Below are positions 52,761-62,163 of a DNA stretch of 64,000 bases, piece by piece. Under the pieces are notes generated by a model, which had not been told where the DNA came from, searched no databases, and saw nothing but the letters and a program-made list of their open reading frames with translations. Where the stretch lies: contig NC_007777.1 of the NCBI RefSeq assembly GCF_000013345.1, positions 868,001 through 932,000 of the forward strand, in the 5' to 3' direction. The translations under genes and the position numbers were made by a program. The first letter of the stretch is position 1, and every line of letters starts with the position of its first letter. The stretch comes from Frankia casuarinae (GTDB taxonomy: Bacteria > Actinomycetota > Actinomycetes > Frankiales > Frankiaceae).

Positions 52761-53861
52761 ATGGCCGTCGACCTGTCCGAGGAGATCAAACAGCTGGATG
52801 CCACGTTGACCGGCATCGAGACGGTTCTCGACGTGGAGGGGTTGCGCCGTCGCGCCGAGGATCTGGAGCGTCAGGCCGCGGACCCCGACCTCTGGTCCGA
52901 TCAGGACCGGGCCCAGGCTGTCACCCGCCGGTTGTCGTCGACGCGCGGGGACATCGCCAGGGTGGAGGGGCTGCGTCGCCGTCTTGACGACATCGCCGCC
53001 GCCGCGGACCTCGGCGATGAGGATCTGCTCGCCGAGGCCGCAGCCGATCTTCCCAGGCTGTCCAGTGACATCGCCGGTCTCGAGGTTCGGACCCTGCTGT
53101 CCGGCGAGTACGACGAGCGGGACGCGATCGTGCAGCTCTCGGCCGGGGCCGGCGGGGTGGACGCGGCCGACTGGACGGCGATGTTGCTTCGGATGTACCT
53201 GCGGTGGGCCGAGCGGCACGGCTACGCCACGGAGGTCTTCGACACCTCCGAGGCCGAGGAGGCGGGTCTGAAGTCGGCAACTTTCCAGGTCAAGGCGCCC
53301 TATGCGTACGGGACGCTGCGCAGTGAGCACGGGGTGCACCGGCTCGTCCGGATTTCGCCGTTCGACAACCAGAACCGGCGGCAGACCTCCTTCGCCGGGG
53401 TCGAGGTCACCCCGGTCGTCGAGCTGTCCGACCACGTCGACATCGACGACAAGGATCTGCGTATCGATATTTTCCGTTCGTCCGGTCCGGGTGGGCAGGG
53501 GGTCAACACCACCGACTCCGCGGTCCGCATCACGCATCTGCCCACGGGCATCGTGGTGACGTGTCAGAACGAGCGCAGCCAGCTCCAGAACAAGGCCGCC
53601 GCGATGATCGTGTTGCAGGCGAAGCTCCTGGAGCGGCGGCGGGCCGAGGAGGCGGCGGAGAAACAGCGCATCACCGGCGGGCCACAGGACGTCTCCTTCG
53701 GATCGCAGATCCGTAACTATGTCCTCCACCCGTACCAGATGGTGAAGGATCTGCGTACCGACACCGAGACCTCGAACACCAGCGGTGTTCTCGACGGCGA
53801 GCTCGATGATTTCATCGACGCGGAGATCCGGTGGCGGCGGTCGGTTGAGAACCAGGCGTGA
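52761..53861 (+). CDS. prfB: peptide chain release factor 2
   Basis: 366 residues; terminates translation at UGA and UAA. It carries the RF2 tripeptide anticodon SPF (199-201) and the GGQ peptidyl-hydrolysis motif (244-246, [19 protein letters not shown]). There is no in-frame stop near the N-terminus, so no programmed frameshift, which is normal for actinobacteria. ATG 52761 (MAVDLSEE) fits the family start; the upstream extension is not conserved. In many actinobacteria ftsE and ftsX follow directly; here they are 7.5 kb away. Confidence 0.97.
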   Translation: MAVDLSEEIKQLDATLTGIETVLDVEGLRRRAEDLERQAADPDLWSDQDRAQAVTRRLSSTRGDIARVEGLRRRLDDIAAAADLGDEDLLAEAAADLPRLSSDIAGLEVRTLLSGEYDERDAIVQLSAGAGGVDAADWTAMLLRMYLRWAERHGYATEVFDTSEAEEAGLKSATFQVKAPYAYGTLRSEHGVHRLVRISPFDNQNRRQTSFAGVEVTPVVELSDHVDIDDKDLRIDIFRSSGPGGQGVNTTDSAVRITHLPTGIVVTCQNERSQLQNKAAAMIVLQAKLLERRRAEEAAEKQRITGGPQDVSFGSQIRNYVLHPYQMVKDLRTDTETSNTSGVLDGELDDFIDAEIRWRRSVENQA

Positions 53862-54490
53862 GAGGGTTCTTCGGAGCTTTTGTCGACGCCTGGGATGTGT
53901 CTGGTTCCGGACTGAGCGGGCAAGCCTCGCCGCACCGTCCGGGCGCTCGTGGCCCGGCGAGACGATGAGCGCCCGGCGCCCGGCGCCCGGCGCCCGGCGC
54001 TCCGGTTCCGGAGGTTCGGAGTTCCGGAGGTTCGGAGTTCCGGGGGTTCGGGGGTCTGGAGATCCCCCGTTTCCGGGACGGCATCCGAATGTCGCCTGCC
54101 TCTCGGGGAACGGACGGTGAAAAGACAAAGATCCGGCCGTGGTGGGAACGTCGGTGTGACGTAGGCCCGGCCGGCGGCTCGGCCCGGCCCGGCGTCGGGG
54201 AAGGACTCCACCGGATCTCCTGACGCCATTGGCATGCCGGGTATACACGTGTAGAGTTCCGGGTAGTTCGCGGACCGTTCGATTTTTTAGTTTCGGTGTC
54301 TTGATCTGGTCCGCCTACTGCTTCACCCGATGGGATGTACGCCCGTGTCACCTGGTCGTTCACAATTGCGAACCGCTGTCGCGGAGGGAGTGCGGTCTGT
54401 GTCCCTGCACACGAATGCACGCATGTATATGTGTGGAAATAACGGTGCAAATCCGGGCAAGATGGCCAGTCTCGCCGGTACGGGAACGCC
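53862..54490. other. 629-bp intergenic region with short direct repeats
   Basis: No supported gene. It has gcccggc repeats at 53968-54000 and three imperfect ggttcggagttccgg-type repeats (54005-54045). The right half (54236-54480) is less GC-rich and probably holds the promoter of the deacetylase-like gene. Confidence 0.5.
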
Positions 54491-55327
54491 GTGACCTCCC
54501 TGGCGCCTGCGGCGTCCGGCGCCGCAGGCGGCGTGTTCGAGGGTGCGCCCACGATGCCCCTGCCCGTCCTTATGTACCACGGCGTCGGTGATTCGGTGAG
54601 TGCGGACTTCCGACGCTGGGAGGTCCCTCCCGGTGCCTTCGCCGAGCAGCTCGAGGCCCTCGTCGAAAGCGGCTACCACCTCACCGGTCTCACTGACGCG
54701 CTGGCACATCCCACCCGCCGCCAGGTGGTGATTACCTTTGAGAACGGCTTCGAGGACTTCGTCACCACCGCGGTGCCCGCTCTGCGGGCGATCGGGGCCA
54801 GCGCTACCCTGTATGTGCCGACCGCCTTCGTCGGCCGGCGCGCCACCTGGCTGGATGGCTACACCGAGCGCAACCTCCCCCTGTTGGACTGGTCCGACCT
54901 CGCCGCGCTCGCCGGGGAGGGCATCGAGCTTGGCTCGCACGGTCACCGTCATCTGGAGCTCGACGTGGTGCCGACCGCTCTGGCGCGGTACGACGTCACC
55001 GCCAGCCGGCGGCTGATCGAGGAGAGAACCGGCCGGCGTCCGGACAGCTTCTGCTACCCCTTCGGTTATCACTGTGCGGCGGTGCGCCATGTCGTCGCGG
55101 CCGCCGGGTTCGAATCAGCCTGTGAGGTCGGATACCGCATTCATCAACCGACGTTGTCCCGGTTCGCCATCAGCCGATTGATCGTCAATCGGGCCGCTGG
55201 GGCGGCCGACATCCTTCGGCTCGTTTCCCAGGGGCATCGCGACGCCCTGCTCAGCGTCCGGCGAGGACTGCAGTCGGGGTGGCGGACATATCGAGCGGCG
55301 CGCTGGCGGCTCGGCCGAGGCGCCTGA
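54491..55327 (+). CDS. polysaccharide deacetylase-like protein with altered metal site
   Basis: 278 residues. It has the NodB homology fold: LPVLMYHGVGDSVSADFRRW, then the TFDDG motif changed to TFENG (residues 82-86), the His pair motif SHGHRH (149-154) and CYPFGYH. The catalytic Asp is Glu (E84) and the metal-binding Asp is Asn (N85), so deacetylase activity is doubtful even though both His are kept. No signal peptide is clear with GTG 54491; ATG 54554 is an alternative start. It converges on the HemD-like gene. Confidence 0.8.
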   Translation: MTSLAPAASGAAGGVFEGAPTMPLPVLMYHGVGDSVSADFRRWEVPPGAFAEQLEALVESGYHLTGLTDALAHPTRRQVVITFENGFEDFVTTAVPALRAIGASATLYVPTAFVGRRATWLDGYTERNLPLLDWSDLAALAGEGIELGSHGHRHLELDVVPTALARYDVTASRRLIEERTGRRPDSFCYPFGYHCAAVRHVVAAAGFESACEVGYRIHQPTLSRFAISRLIVNRAAGAADILRLVSQGHRDALLSVRRGLQSGWRTYRAARWRLGRGA

Positions 55328-55381
55328 CGACGGGGGCGCGGGAAACTGGAGTCCGGGGCCCGGCGGTTACCGCGTGCTCTC

Positions 55382-56764
55382 TCACACGACCGCGAGCCGA
55401 TAGCCCCGCTTGATGACGGTCTCGACCGCGCAGCCGGCCGGTCCCAGCGCGGTGCGTAACCGGGCGACGGTCATCTCGACCGCGTGTTCGTCGGTCAGCC
55501 CGGCCGTGCCCGTCCGGCGCAGCAGCTCGGCTCGGGACAGCACCCGGCCGGGACGCTCGGTCAGCGCGTCGAGGACTGCCGCGGTCCTGGGTGCGAGCAT
55601 CACCGGCTCGCCGTTGACGATCACTGCCCCGCCCTGGACCCGCAGCACGTGCCCCGCGGCCTCGACGGTCCGCACCCGGCGACGCGGGAGCTCGTCGGAC
55701 AGCGTGCGCACGAGTGCTCCGAGCCGGAACCGGTCCGGGGTCACCGTCGCCACGCCCTGCCGTTCGAGGGGGGCGGCACAGACCGGACCCACGCACGCGG
55801 GCAGTACCTCGCCACGCAGCGCGGTCAGCAGTTCGTCGAACTGTCCCATCTCCCGGGCGATCCGTAGCAGGCTCACCACGGCGGGCGCGCTGGTGAAGGT
55901 GACCGCGGAGACCCCGCCGGTGACGATGAGCTCGACCATCCGGCGGACCGGCCGCAGATCGTCCGGTGGTTCCCACCGGTACACCGGTATCTCGACGACC
56001 TCGGCACCCGCCGCGCGCAGTCCCTCGACCATGTCTGGCAATGGCTCGCCGTGTAGCTGCACCGCGATGCGCAGCCCGGCCAGGTTCTCCGTGAGCAGAT
56101 GGGCGACGAGCTCGGCGCCGGATTCCGAGCGGGGCGACCAGCACTCGGTCAGCCCCGCGGCCCGGACGGCGCCGGTGACCTTCGGCCCGCGGGTGAACAG
56201 CCGGGCGCCGTCCAGCCGGTCGCGCAGCCGCTCGCCGAGCCCCCAGCCCTCGGCGGCCTCCACCCAGCCGCGGAAGCCGATTGCCGTCGTGGCGATCACC
56301 GCGTCCAGCGGCCGGGTGAGGCACTCCCGGGTCGCGGCGAGCAGCAGGCTGTCGTCGGCAAGCGGCACTATGCGCAGGGCCGGGGCATGGACCACCCGGG
56401 CTCCGCGCCGTTCGAGGAGGTTCGCGAGCTCGTCGCGGCGACGCGCGGCCGTGACCCCGACGGTGAAGCCGAGCAGCGGTGGCAGCGCGGCGCTGACGGC
56501 CGGCTCCCTCGATGTCGCCGACGCCGGGAACATCCCGGGTGCGCTGGTGGTTTCGGGCGGGCTGGTGGTTTCGGGCGGGCTGGTGGTTTCGGGCGGGCTG
56601 GTGGTTTCGGGCGGGCTGGTGGTTTCGGGTGTTCCGGCGGTCCCGGGTGCGCCGGACCGGTCGCCAGCGTCGGGCCGCCCTGGACTACGGATTGTCACAA
56701 GGCTACCTCCTGGGCTGGGGTCCCGCGCCGATCCCCCGGTCACCGCAGGATCGGACACGGCCAT
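55382..56764 (-). CDS. nnaR: HemD-like transcriptional regulator of nitrite assimilation (NnaR type)
   Basis: 460 residues: a PPETTS-repeat leader, a uroporphyrinogen-III synthase fold (about 95-350: GFTVGVTAARRRDELANLLE, TSAPAVVSLLRIAREMGQFD), and a C-terminal OmpR-type winged helix (EPVMLAPRTAAVLDALTERP, LTDEHAVEMTVARLRTALG). The fusion matches NnaR of Streptomyces, a coactivator of nitrate/nitrite genes with GlnR. It is divergent from nirB, which fits. It may also bind a tetrapyrrole. The start is uncertain: ATG 56764 is chosen, while ATG 56821 adds 19 residues. Confidence 0.85.
   Translation of the reverse strand: MAVSDPAVTGGSARDPSPGGSLVTIRSPGRPDAGDRSGAPGTAGTPETTSPPETTSPPETTSPPETTSPPETTSAPGMFPASATSREPAVSAALPPLLGFTVGVTAARRRDELANLLERRGARVVHAPALRIVPLADDSLLLAATRECLTRPLDAVIATTAIGFRGWVEAAEGWGLGERLRDRLDGARLFTRGPKVTGAVRAAGLTECWSPRSESGAELVAHLLTENLAGLRIAVQLHGEPLPDMVEGLRAAGAEVVEIPVYRWEPPDDLRPVRRMVELIVTGGVSAVTFTSAPAVVSLLRIAREMGQFDELLTALRGEVLPACVGPVCAAPLERQGVATVTPDRFRLGALVRTLSDELPRRRVRTVEAAGHVLRVQGGAVIVNGEPVMLAPRTAAVLDALTERPGRVLSRAELLRRTGTAGLTDEHAVEMTVARLRTALGPAGCAVETVIKRGYRLAVV
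56544..56633 (-). repeat. 18-bp tandem repeat, five copies
   Basis: Unit ctggtggtttcgggcggg five times, encoding PPETTS-type hexapeptides in the leader of the HemD-like regulator. Confidence 0.95.
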
Positions 56765-57003
56765 GTCCACGCGCTTGCCGGTGTGCAACGCCGGTGTTAA
56801 CCGGCACCGTTGCGTATTCACGACGTCCGCATCGAGCGTTCGTCGGGCATCTCACATCCCGTCGTGTCGTGGAGTGCATGCCTTGTAGCCGGACCGACCT
56901 GACTTCGAGTCAGCGTTGACATCCTGGGTTCGTACGGTTCTGGCCGTAGCGGGTGCCCGTTCGGACCGGCACCCATCGGTTCGGACGTGCGGGTGGTGCG
57001 CGG
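56765..57003. promoter_or_regulatory. nnaR-nirB divergent control region
   Basis: 239-bp intergenic region between the regulator and nirB. A ttgaca hexamer at 56916-56921 is a possible -35 box for nirB, with a weak -10. gttaaccggcaccgttgcg (56796-56814) is a partial dyad that could be an NnaR or GlnR site; I cannot confirm a consensus GlnR box. Confidence 0.45.
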
Positions 57004-59652
57004 ATGTCTTCTCGATCACTGGTGGTCGTCGGCCACGGCATGGTGGGGCATCGGTTGTTGGCGGCGCTGCGGGACCGCGACGTCGAGGGGCGATGGGATG
57101 TCACGGTCCTCGCGGAGGAACCTCGGCCCGCCTATGACCGGGTGGGCCTCTCGGCGTACTTCACCGGGGCCACCGCGGAGGACCTCAGCCTCGTCGAGGA
57201 CGGATTCCTTGAGCACCCCCGGCTGCGAGTGCGTCTCGGTGAACCGGTCGTCGCCGTCGATCGGGCCGCCCGGACGGTGACCACCGGTGCCGGCCGCACC
57301 TACCGGTACGACGCGCTGGTGCTTGCGACCGGTTCCTACCCGTTCGTCCCACCGGTACCCGGCCGGGAGGCCACCGGCTGCCACGTCTACCGCACGATCG
57401 AGGACCTGGATGCGATCTCCGCCTCGGCGCGCGGCAGCCGGACCGGGACCGGTGTGGTCGTCGGTGGCGGCCTGCTCGGCCTGGAGGCGGCGAACGCGCT
57501 GCGTAGCCTGGGGTTGGCCACCCACGTCGTCGAGTTCGCGCCCCGGCTGATGCCGGCCCAGGTCGACGAGGCCGGCGGGCAGACACTGCGAGCCCACATC
57601 ACCGGGCTCGGGATCGGCGTCCACACCGACACGGCCACCGAGCGGATCGAGGCCGATGCCGACGGGCGGGTCGCCCGAATGGTCTTCGCCCGTCACCCCG
57701 AGGGGCTGGCCGGCCTCGACACCGACGTCGTCGTGTTCTCGGCGGGGATCCGCCCGCGGGACGCTCTGGCCCGCGAGTGCGGACTCGACGTCGGGGATCG
57801 CGGTGGCATCGTCGTCGACGAGGGCTGCCGCACCAGCGACGAGCACATCTATGCCGTCGGCGAGTGCGCCCTGGCGGCCGGACGGGTGTACGGGCTGGTC
57901 GCGCCCGGATACGCGATGGCCGAGGTCGTCGCGGACCGTCTGCTTGGCGGCGACGCGACCTTCACCGGCGCCGACATGTCGACCAAGCTCAAGTTGCTCG
58001 GCGTCGATGTCGCGAGCTTCGGGGACGCCTTCGGGACGACTCCCGGTGCGCTGCCTATCACGTTCGCCGACCCGGTGGCCAAGGTCTACAAGAAGCTGGT
58101 GCTCTCCGACGACGCGCGTAGCGTCCTCGGTGGCATCCTTGTCGGCGACGCGGGGGAGTACGGAACGCTGCGGGCCATGGTCGGCTCCGCCGGGGTCGTG
58201 CCGGACGATCCCGCGCGGCTCATCCTGCCGGCCGGCGACGTCGCCGGGGCCGGCGGCTCCGGGGCCGGGGTGGCGCTCTCCGCCGGGGCGCAGATCTGCT
58301 CGTGCAACAACGTCACCCACGGTCAGATCTGCGCCGCGATCAGCGCGAATGGCCTTACCGACGTCGCTGGGATCAAGGGGTGCACCAACGCGGGCACGAG
58401 CTGTGGCAGCTGCGTGCCGATGCTCAGGACGATCCTCGGCCAGCAGCTCGCCGCCGCGGGCCTCGAAGTGTCGAAGGCGCTGTGCGAGCACTTCGACGTC
58501 AGCCGGGCCGAACTGTTCGAGATCGTCCGGGTGCGGGGGATCACGACGTTCTCGCAGCTGATCGCCGAGCACGGTCGGGGCCGGGGCTGCGAGGTCTGCC
58601 GGCCGGTGGTGGCCTCGATTCTTGCCTCCCTCTACAACGGGTACGTCCTAGTCGGCGAGCAGGCCGCCTTGCAGGACACCAACGACCACCTGCTCGCGAA
58701 CATGCAGAAGGACGGCACGTACTCGGTCGTCCCCCGGCTGCCCGGCGGCGAGGTCACGCCCGAGACGCTCATCCTGATTGGCGAGGTGGCCCGGGACTTC
58801 AACCTCTATACGAAGATCACCGGCGGGCAGCGCATCGACCTCTTCGGCGCCCGGGCCGAGCAGCTGCCGAAGATCTGGAAGCGGCTGACCGACGCCGGAC
58901 TCGAGTCCGGACACGCCTACGGCAAGGCGTTGCGGACGGTGAAGTCCTGCGTCGGGGAGACCTGGTGCCGCTACGGCGTACAGGACTCCACCACGTTGGC
59001 CGTCGACCTGGAGCTACGCTACCGCGGCCTGCGATCCCCTCACAAGATCAAAATGGCGGTCTCCGGCTGTGCCCGGGAATGCGCGGAGGCGCGGTCCAAG
59101 GACGTCGGGGTGATCGCCACCGAGCAGGGCTGGAACCTGTACCTGGGCGGCAACGGCGGTCATCGGCCCCGGCACGCGGAGCTGTTCGCCTCCGACCTCG
59201 ACACCGAGACGCTCGTCCGCTACATCGACCGTTTTCTGATGTTCTATGTGCGCACCGCCGATCGCCTCCAGCGCACCGCGCCGTGGGTGGAGAGCCTCGA
59301 CGGCGGCCTTGGGCATGTCCGCGAGGTCATCGTCGACGACTCGCTGGGCATCTGCGCCGAGCTTGACACGGCCATGGCTTACCACGTCGCGACCTATCAG
59401 GACGAGTGGAAGACGACGCTGGCCGATCCGGTCGCACTGCGCCGGTTCGCCTCGTTCGTCAACGCCCCCGAGGGGGCCGACCCCGACGTCATCCACGTCC
59501 TCGAACGCGGCCAGCCCCGGCCGGCCCGCCCGGCCGAGCGGGCGGCCCTCATCGCCGGTGCCACGCTACCCGTGGTGGCTGACCGTTTCCTTGCCTATCC
59601 AGGCTCCTTGCCTATCCAGAGGGACGAAACGGACACAAAAGCCTCTGGATAG
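57004..59652 (+). CDS. nirB: NADH-dependent nitrite reductase large subunit
   Basis: 882 residues; with NirD it reduces nitrite to ammonium in the cytoplasm. Order: FAD/NAD-binding oxidoreductase (VVVGHGMVGHRLLAALRDRD near residue 7; VVVGGGLLGLEAANALRSLG), the BFD-like [2Fe-2S] domain (CSCNNVTHGQ, GCTNAGTSCGSC), then the siroheme/[4Fe-4S] reductase domain with CVGETWC and SGCARECAEA. All eight expected Cys are visible. ATG 57004 starts the FAD domain. The last ~20 codons encode a repeat-derived tail that forms half of a strong inverted repeat. Likely cotranscribed with nirD and cobA. Confidence 0.96.
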   Translation: MSSRSLVVVGHGMVGHRLLAALRDRDVEGRWDVTVLAEEPRPAYDRVGLSAYFTGATAEDLSLVEDGFLEHPRLRVRLGEPVVAVDRAARTVTTGAGRTYRYDALVLATGSYPFVPPVPGREATGCHVYRTIEDLDAISASARGSRTGTGVVVGGGLLGLEAANALRSLGLATHVVEFAPRLMPAQVDEAGGQTLRAHITGLGIGVHTDTATERIEADADGRVARMVFARHPEGLAGLDTDVVVFSAGIRPRDALARECGLDVGDRGGIVVDEGCRTSDEHIYAVGECALAAGRVYGLVAPGYAMAEVVADRLLGGDATFTGADMSTKLKLLGVDVASFGDAFGTTPGALPITFADPVAKVYKKLVLSDDARSVLGGILVGDAGEYGTLRAMVGSAGVVPDDPARLILPAGDVAGAGGSGAGVALSAGAQICSCNNVTHGQICAAISANGLTDVAGIKGCTNAGTSCGSCVPMLRTILGQQLAAAGLEVSKALCEHFDVSRAELFEIVRVRGITTFSQLIAEHGRGRGCEVCRPVVASILASLYNGYVLVGEQAALQDTNDHLLANMQKDGTYSVVPRLPGGEVTPETLILIGEVARDFNLYTKITGGQRIDLFGARAEQLPKIWKRLTDAGLESGHAYGKALRTVKSCVGETWCRYGVQDSTTLAVDLELRYRGLRSPHKIKMAVSGCARECAEARSKDVGVIATEQGWNLYLGGNGGHRPRHAELFASDLDTETLVRYIDRFLMFYVRTADRLQRTAPWVESLDGGLGHVREVIVDDSLGICAELDTAMAYHVATYQDEWKTTLADPVALRRFASFVNAPEGADPDVIHVLERGQPRPARPAERAALIAGATLPVVADRFLAYPGSLPIQRDETDTKASG

Positions 59653-59657
59653 GCAAG
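59589..59657 (+). repeat. 16-bp inverted repeat plus direct copy across the nirB stop
   Basis: cttgcctatccagagg (59607-59622) and its exact complement (59642-59657) enclose a 19-nt loop; an extra direct copy of ttgcctatccag sits at 59591-59602. The right arm contains the nirB TAG stop (59650-59652). Confidence 0.9.
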
Positions 59658-59688
59658 TAGGCGCATCACGGACGATTTGGAGGCCGCC

Positions 59689-60033
59689 ATGATCTGGACC
59701 GACATCTGTGCCCTGGACGATCTGACTCCCGATCGCGGCGTGGCCGCGCTCGTCAACGGCGCCCAAGTGGCCATCTTCCGGCTGAGCGACGGTCCCGTGC
59801 TCGCCGTCGGCAACGCCGACCCGATCGGCCTGGCCAACGTGCTCTCCCGGGGTCTCGTCGGCTCCCGCGGAGACCGGGCCGTGGTCTTCTCGCCGTTGCA
59901 CAAGCAGGCGTTCGACCTGGCGACGGGGGAGTGCCTCGATGCCGAGGGGGTGCGCATCCCCGTCTACCCGGTGCAGGTGCAGGACGGTCGGGTGCTGGTC
60001 GGCCCCGTCGCGGCGGCCCGGCCGGTCAGCTGA
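59689..60033 (+). CDS. nirD: nitrite reductase small subunit
   Basis: 114 residues from ATG 59689 with GGAGG six bases upstream. NirD has a Rieske-like fold without iron ligands: ALVNGAQVAIFRLSDGPVLA, SPLHKQAFDLATGECLD and VYPVQVQDGRVLVGP. It is the partner of NirB, 36 bp after it, separated only by the arm of the inverted repeat. Confidence 0.95.
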   Translation: MIWTDICALDDLTPDRGVAALVNGAQVAIFRLSDGPVLAVGNADPIGLANVLSRGLVGSRGDRAVVFSPLHKQAFDLATGECLDAEGVRIPVYPVQVQDGRVLVGPVAAARPVS

Positions 60034-60139
60034 GGCGATCAGTCGGGCGATCAGCCGAAACGGTCGGCTACGGTGATCGGCCCCGAACGGGCTGGTCAGG
60101 CCGCACACTGGGAGAAAGCCGACGCGGGAGGGGACGAAG

Positions 60140-60970
60140 ATGACCGGTGCGCAGACAGCCCCGGGCGGATGGGTGGCCCTTGTCGGTGGCGGTCCCGGGC
60201 GGGCGGATCTGATCACCGTACGCGGTCTACGGCTGCTCCAAGCTGCGGATGTCGTGGTGGTCGACCGGCTGGCTCCCCGTGAACTGCTGGACGAGGTGCG
60301 ACCCGGTACCGAGATCATCGATGCGGGCAAGGCGCCGCACGGTCACAACCTGACCCAGGACGAGATCAACGCGGTGGTCGTCGATCGGGGACTGCGCGGG
60401 TTCGGTGTCGTCCGGCTCAAGGGCGGCGATCCGTTCGTCTTCGGTCGTGGCGGCGAGGAGGCTCTGGCCTGCGCCGCGGCCGGCCTGCCCTGCGAGATCG
60501 TCCCCGGGGTGACGAGCGCCGTCGCGGTCCCCGCGCTCGCCGGGATCCCGGTGACCCACCGGGGCATCACCCAGGACGTGGCCGTCGTCAGCGGCCACAT
60601 CGATCCTTCGCATCCCGGTTCCACTGCCGACTGGGACGCGCTCGCTACCGGTCCGGGCACGGTCGTCGTGCTGATGGGCGTCGGGGCACTCTTTGAGATC
60701 AGTCACGAGCTGGTGAAGCGGGGCCGCCGGCCGGAGACTCCGACCGCGGTGATCCACGCTGGCGGGACAGCCGATGAGACGATTATCATCGGGCCCCTGG
60801 TGGATATCGCCCAGCTCGCGGCCGAAGCCGCGATCAGTTCTCCCGCGGTCATCGTAATCGGAGATGTGGTTACGCTACGTGATCGACTTGCAGGCGTGAT
60901 AGGTACCGTCGGGGCGGTCCCAGCGTGGCCGGGCTCAGGAGACGTGACGGGCGGCGAGGACCGCCAGTAG
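60140..60970 (+). CDS. cobA: uroporphyrinogen-III C-methyltransferase
   Basis: 276 residues; methylates uroporphyrinogen III at C-2 and C-7 with S-adenosylmethionine to precorrin-2, the start of siroheme. Motifs: GGGPGRADLITVRGLRLL, VRLKGGDPFVFGRGGEE, PGVTSAVAVPALAGIPVTHR and GTVVVLMGVG. No HemD fusion. Siroheme is the NirB cofactor, so cotranscription with nirBD makes sense. Its 3' end overlaps the convergent small-protein gene by 36 bp. Confidence 0.94.
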   Translation: MTGAQTAPGGWVALVGGGPGRADLITVRGLRLLQAADVVVVDRLAPRELLDEVRPGTEIIDAGKAPHGHNLTQDEINAVVVDRGLRGFGVVRLKGGDPFVFGRGGEEALACAAAGLPCEIVPGVTSAVAVPALAGIPVTHRGITQDVAVVSGHIDPSHPGSTADWDALATGPGTVVVLMGVGALFEISHELVKRGRRPETPTAVIHAGGTADETIIIGPLVDIAQLAAEAAISSPAVIVIGDVVTLRDRLAGVIGTVGAVPAWPGSGDVTGGEDRQ

Positions 60971-61120
60971 CATCACGATTGCGATCAGTGCGACGATCAC
61001 CTGCGGTGACATCTGGAAGAAGTTCTGGCGCAGATACTCGCGCGAGGCGCGGCAGGTGGGACACCGGCCTTCGACCACTAGTCCGGCGCAGCGCGCGCAG
61101 ACGAGATCCTCGCTGCCCAT
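60935..61120 (-). CDS. small zinc-ribbon membrane protein
   Basis: 61 residues from ATG 61120 with GGAGG four bases upstream: MGSEDLVCARCAGLVVEGRC, then CPTC, giving two CxxC pairs of a zinc ribbon, and a C-terminal helix (PQVIVALIAIVMLLAVLAAR). Small proteins of this layout are conserved in actinobacteria; function unknown. It overlaps the cobA 3' end on the opposite strand. Confidence 0.75.
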   Translation of the reverse strand: MGSEDLVCARCAGLVVEGRCPTCRASREYLRQNFFQMSPQVIVALIAIVMLLAVLAARHVS

Positions 61121-61416
61121 GGCGCCTCCTTCCCACCCGTGACGGATGCCATGATCGGGCGATCGTCGCACTTCCCCGGGATGGGGGACAACACCCGGAC
61201 GTTCCGGATGGAGCACGACCGCTGGCGACGCGCACGATCGACTTCCACGTTACGCCCGCGCACGGTGGCGTGCCGCTCCGTCAAAGGTCGATCGGGCGGG
61301 CGGCGACCCGTCCGGGCTGTTCCCGGAGATTCCGGTCGGGCGTAACCTGCGGTCCCCGACCTTCGTCACGCCCTACCATACGGCTACTGAAAGTCATAGG
61401 CGTGTGGGAAGGCGCA

Positions 61417-62163
61417 ATGATTGTTTTGAGTTCCGTGAGCAAGCGGTACCCGAACGGCGACCGGCCGGCGCTGGTCGATGTCACCGCGGAGATCGGTGTC
61501 GGTGAGTTCGTCTTCCTCGTGGGTCCGTCCGGATCGGGTAAGACCACATTGCTGCGATTGCTGCTGCGGGAGGAACGAGCGACGTCCGGCCGGGTGCTGG
61601 TGGCTGGCCGTGACGTCGCGCGGATCCCGGACCGCGGGGTGCCCCAGTTGCGCCGGCTGGTCGGCTGTGTCTTCCAGGACTTTCGCCTGCTACCGAATCG
61701 GACCGTAACGGCGAACATCGCGTTCGCCCTCGACGTGGTCGGCCGTCCTCGGCATGTCGTGCGCAGCGTCGTGCCGGAGGCACTCGACCTGGTCGGCCTC
61801 GCGGAGAAGGCGGACCGGTATCCCGACGAACTCTCCGGAGGCGAACAGCAGCGGGTCGCGATCGCCCGGGCGTTCGTTGGCCGTCCACGGATCCTGCTGG
61901 CCGACGAGCCGACCGGCAACCTCGATCCGAACACCAGCATCGAGATCGTGAACCTGCTCGACACTGTTCATCAGGCCGGCACCACCGTCGTGATGGCCAC
62001 CCACAACGCGTCGCTCGTCAACGCGATGCGCCGCCGGGTGCTCGAGCTGAGCGACGGCGCGCTGATCCGGGACGAGGCTCGCGGACGTTACAACCAGGAT
62101 GATCTGGCGGTGCCGATGATTCCCCGGCCCCGGCCCAGGGTGCCGGCCGACCGGGTCCGCTGA
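61417..62163 (+). CDS. ftsE: cell division ATP-binding protein FtsE
   Basis: 248 residues; ATPase of the FtsEX complex that regulates peptidoglycan hydrolases at division. Walker A GPSGSGKT (36-43), signature LSGGEQQR, Walker B ILLADEPT and a switch His in VVMATHN. ATG 61417 follows GGGAAGG. An extension of about 20-25 residues past the usual end includes IPRPRPRVPADRVR. It overlaps the ftsX start by one base (tgatg). Confidence 0.96.
   Translation: MIVLSSVSKRYPNGDRPALVDVTAEIGVGEFVFLVGPSGSGKTTLLRLLLREERATSGRVLVAGRDVARIPDRGVPQLRRLVGCVFQDFRLLPNRTVTANIAFALDVVGRPRHVVRSVVPEALDLVGLAEKADRYPDELSGGEQQRVAIARAFVGRPRILLADEPTGNLDPNTSIEIVNLLDTVHQAGTTVVMATHNASLVNAMRRRVLELSDGALIRDEARGRYNQDDLAVPMIPRPRPRVPADRVR

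Noticed and set aside
52110-54248. 712-residue minus-strand frame opposite prfB
   Set aside because: Antisense of prfB plus intergenic repeats.
58569-58620. Considered a frameshift or domain loss in NirB
   Set aside because: Frame and cofactor motifs continue without break.
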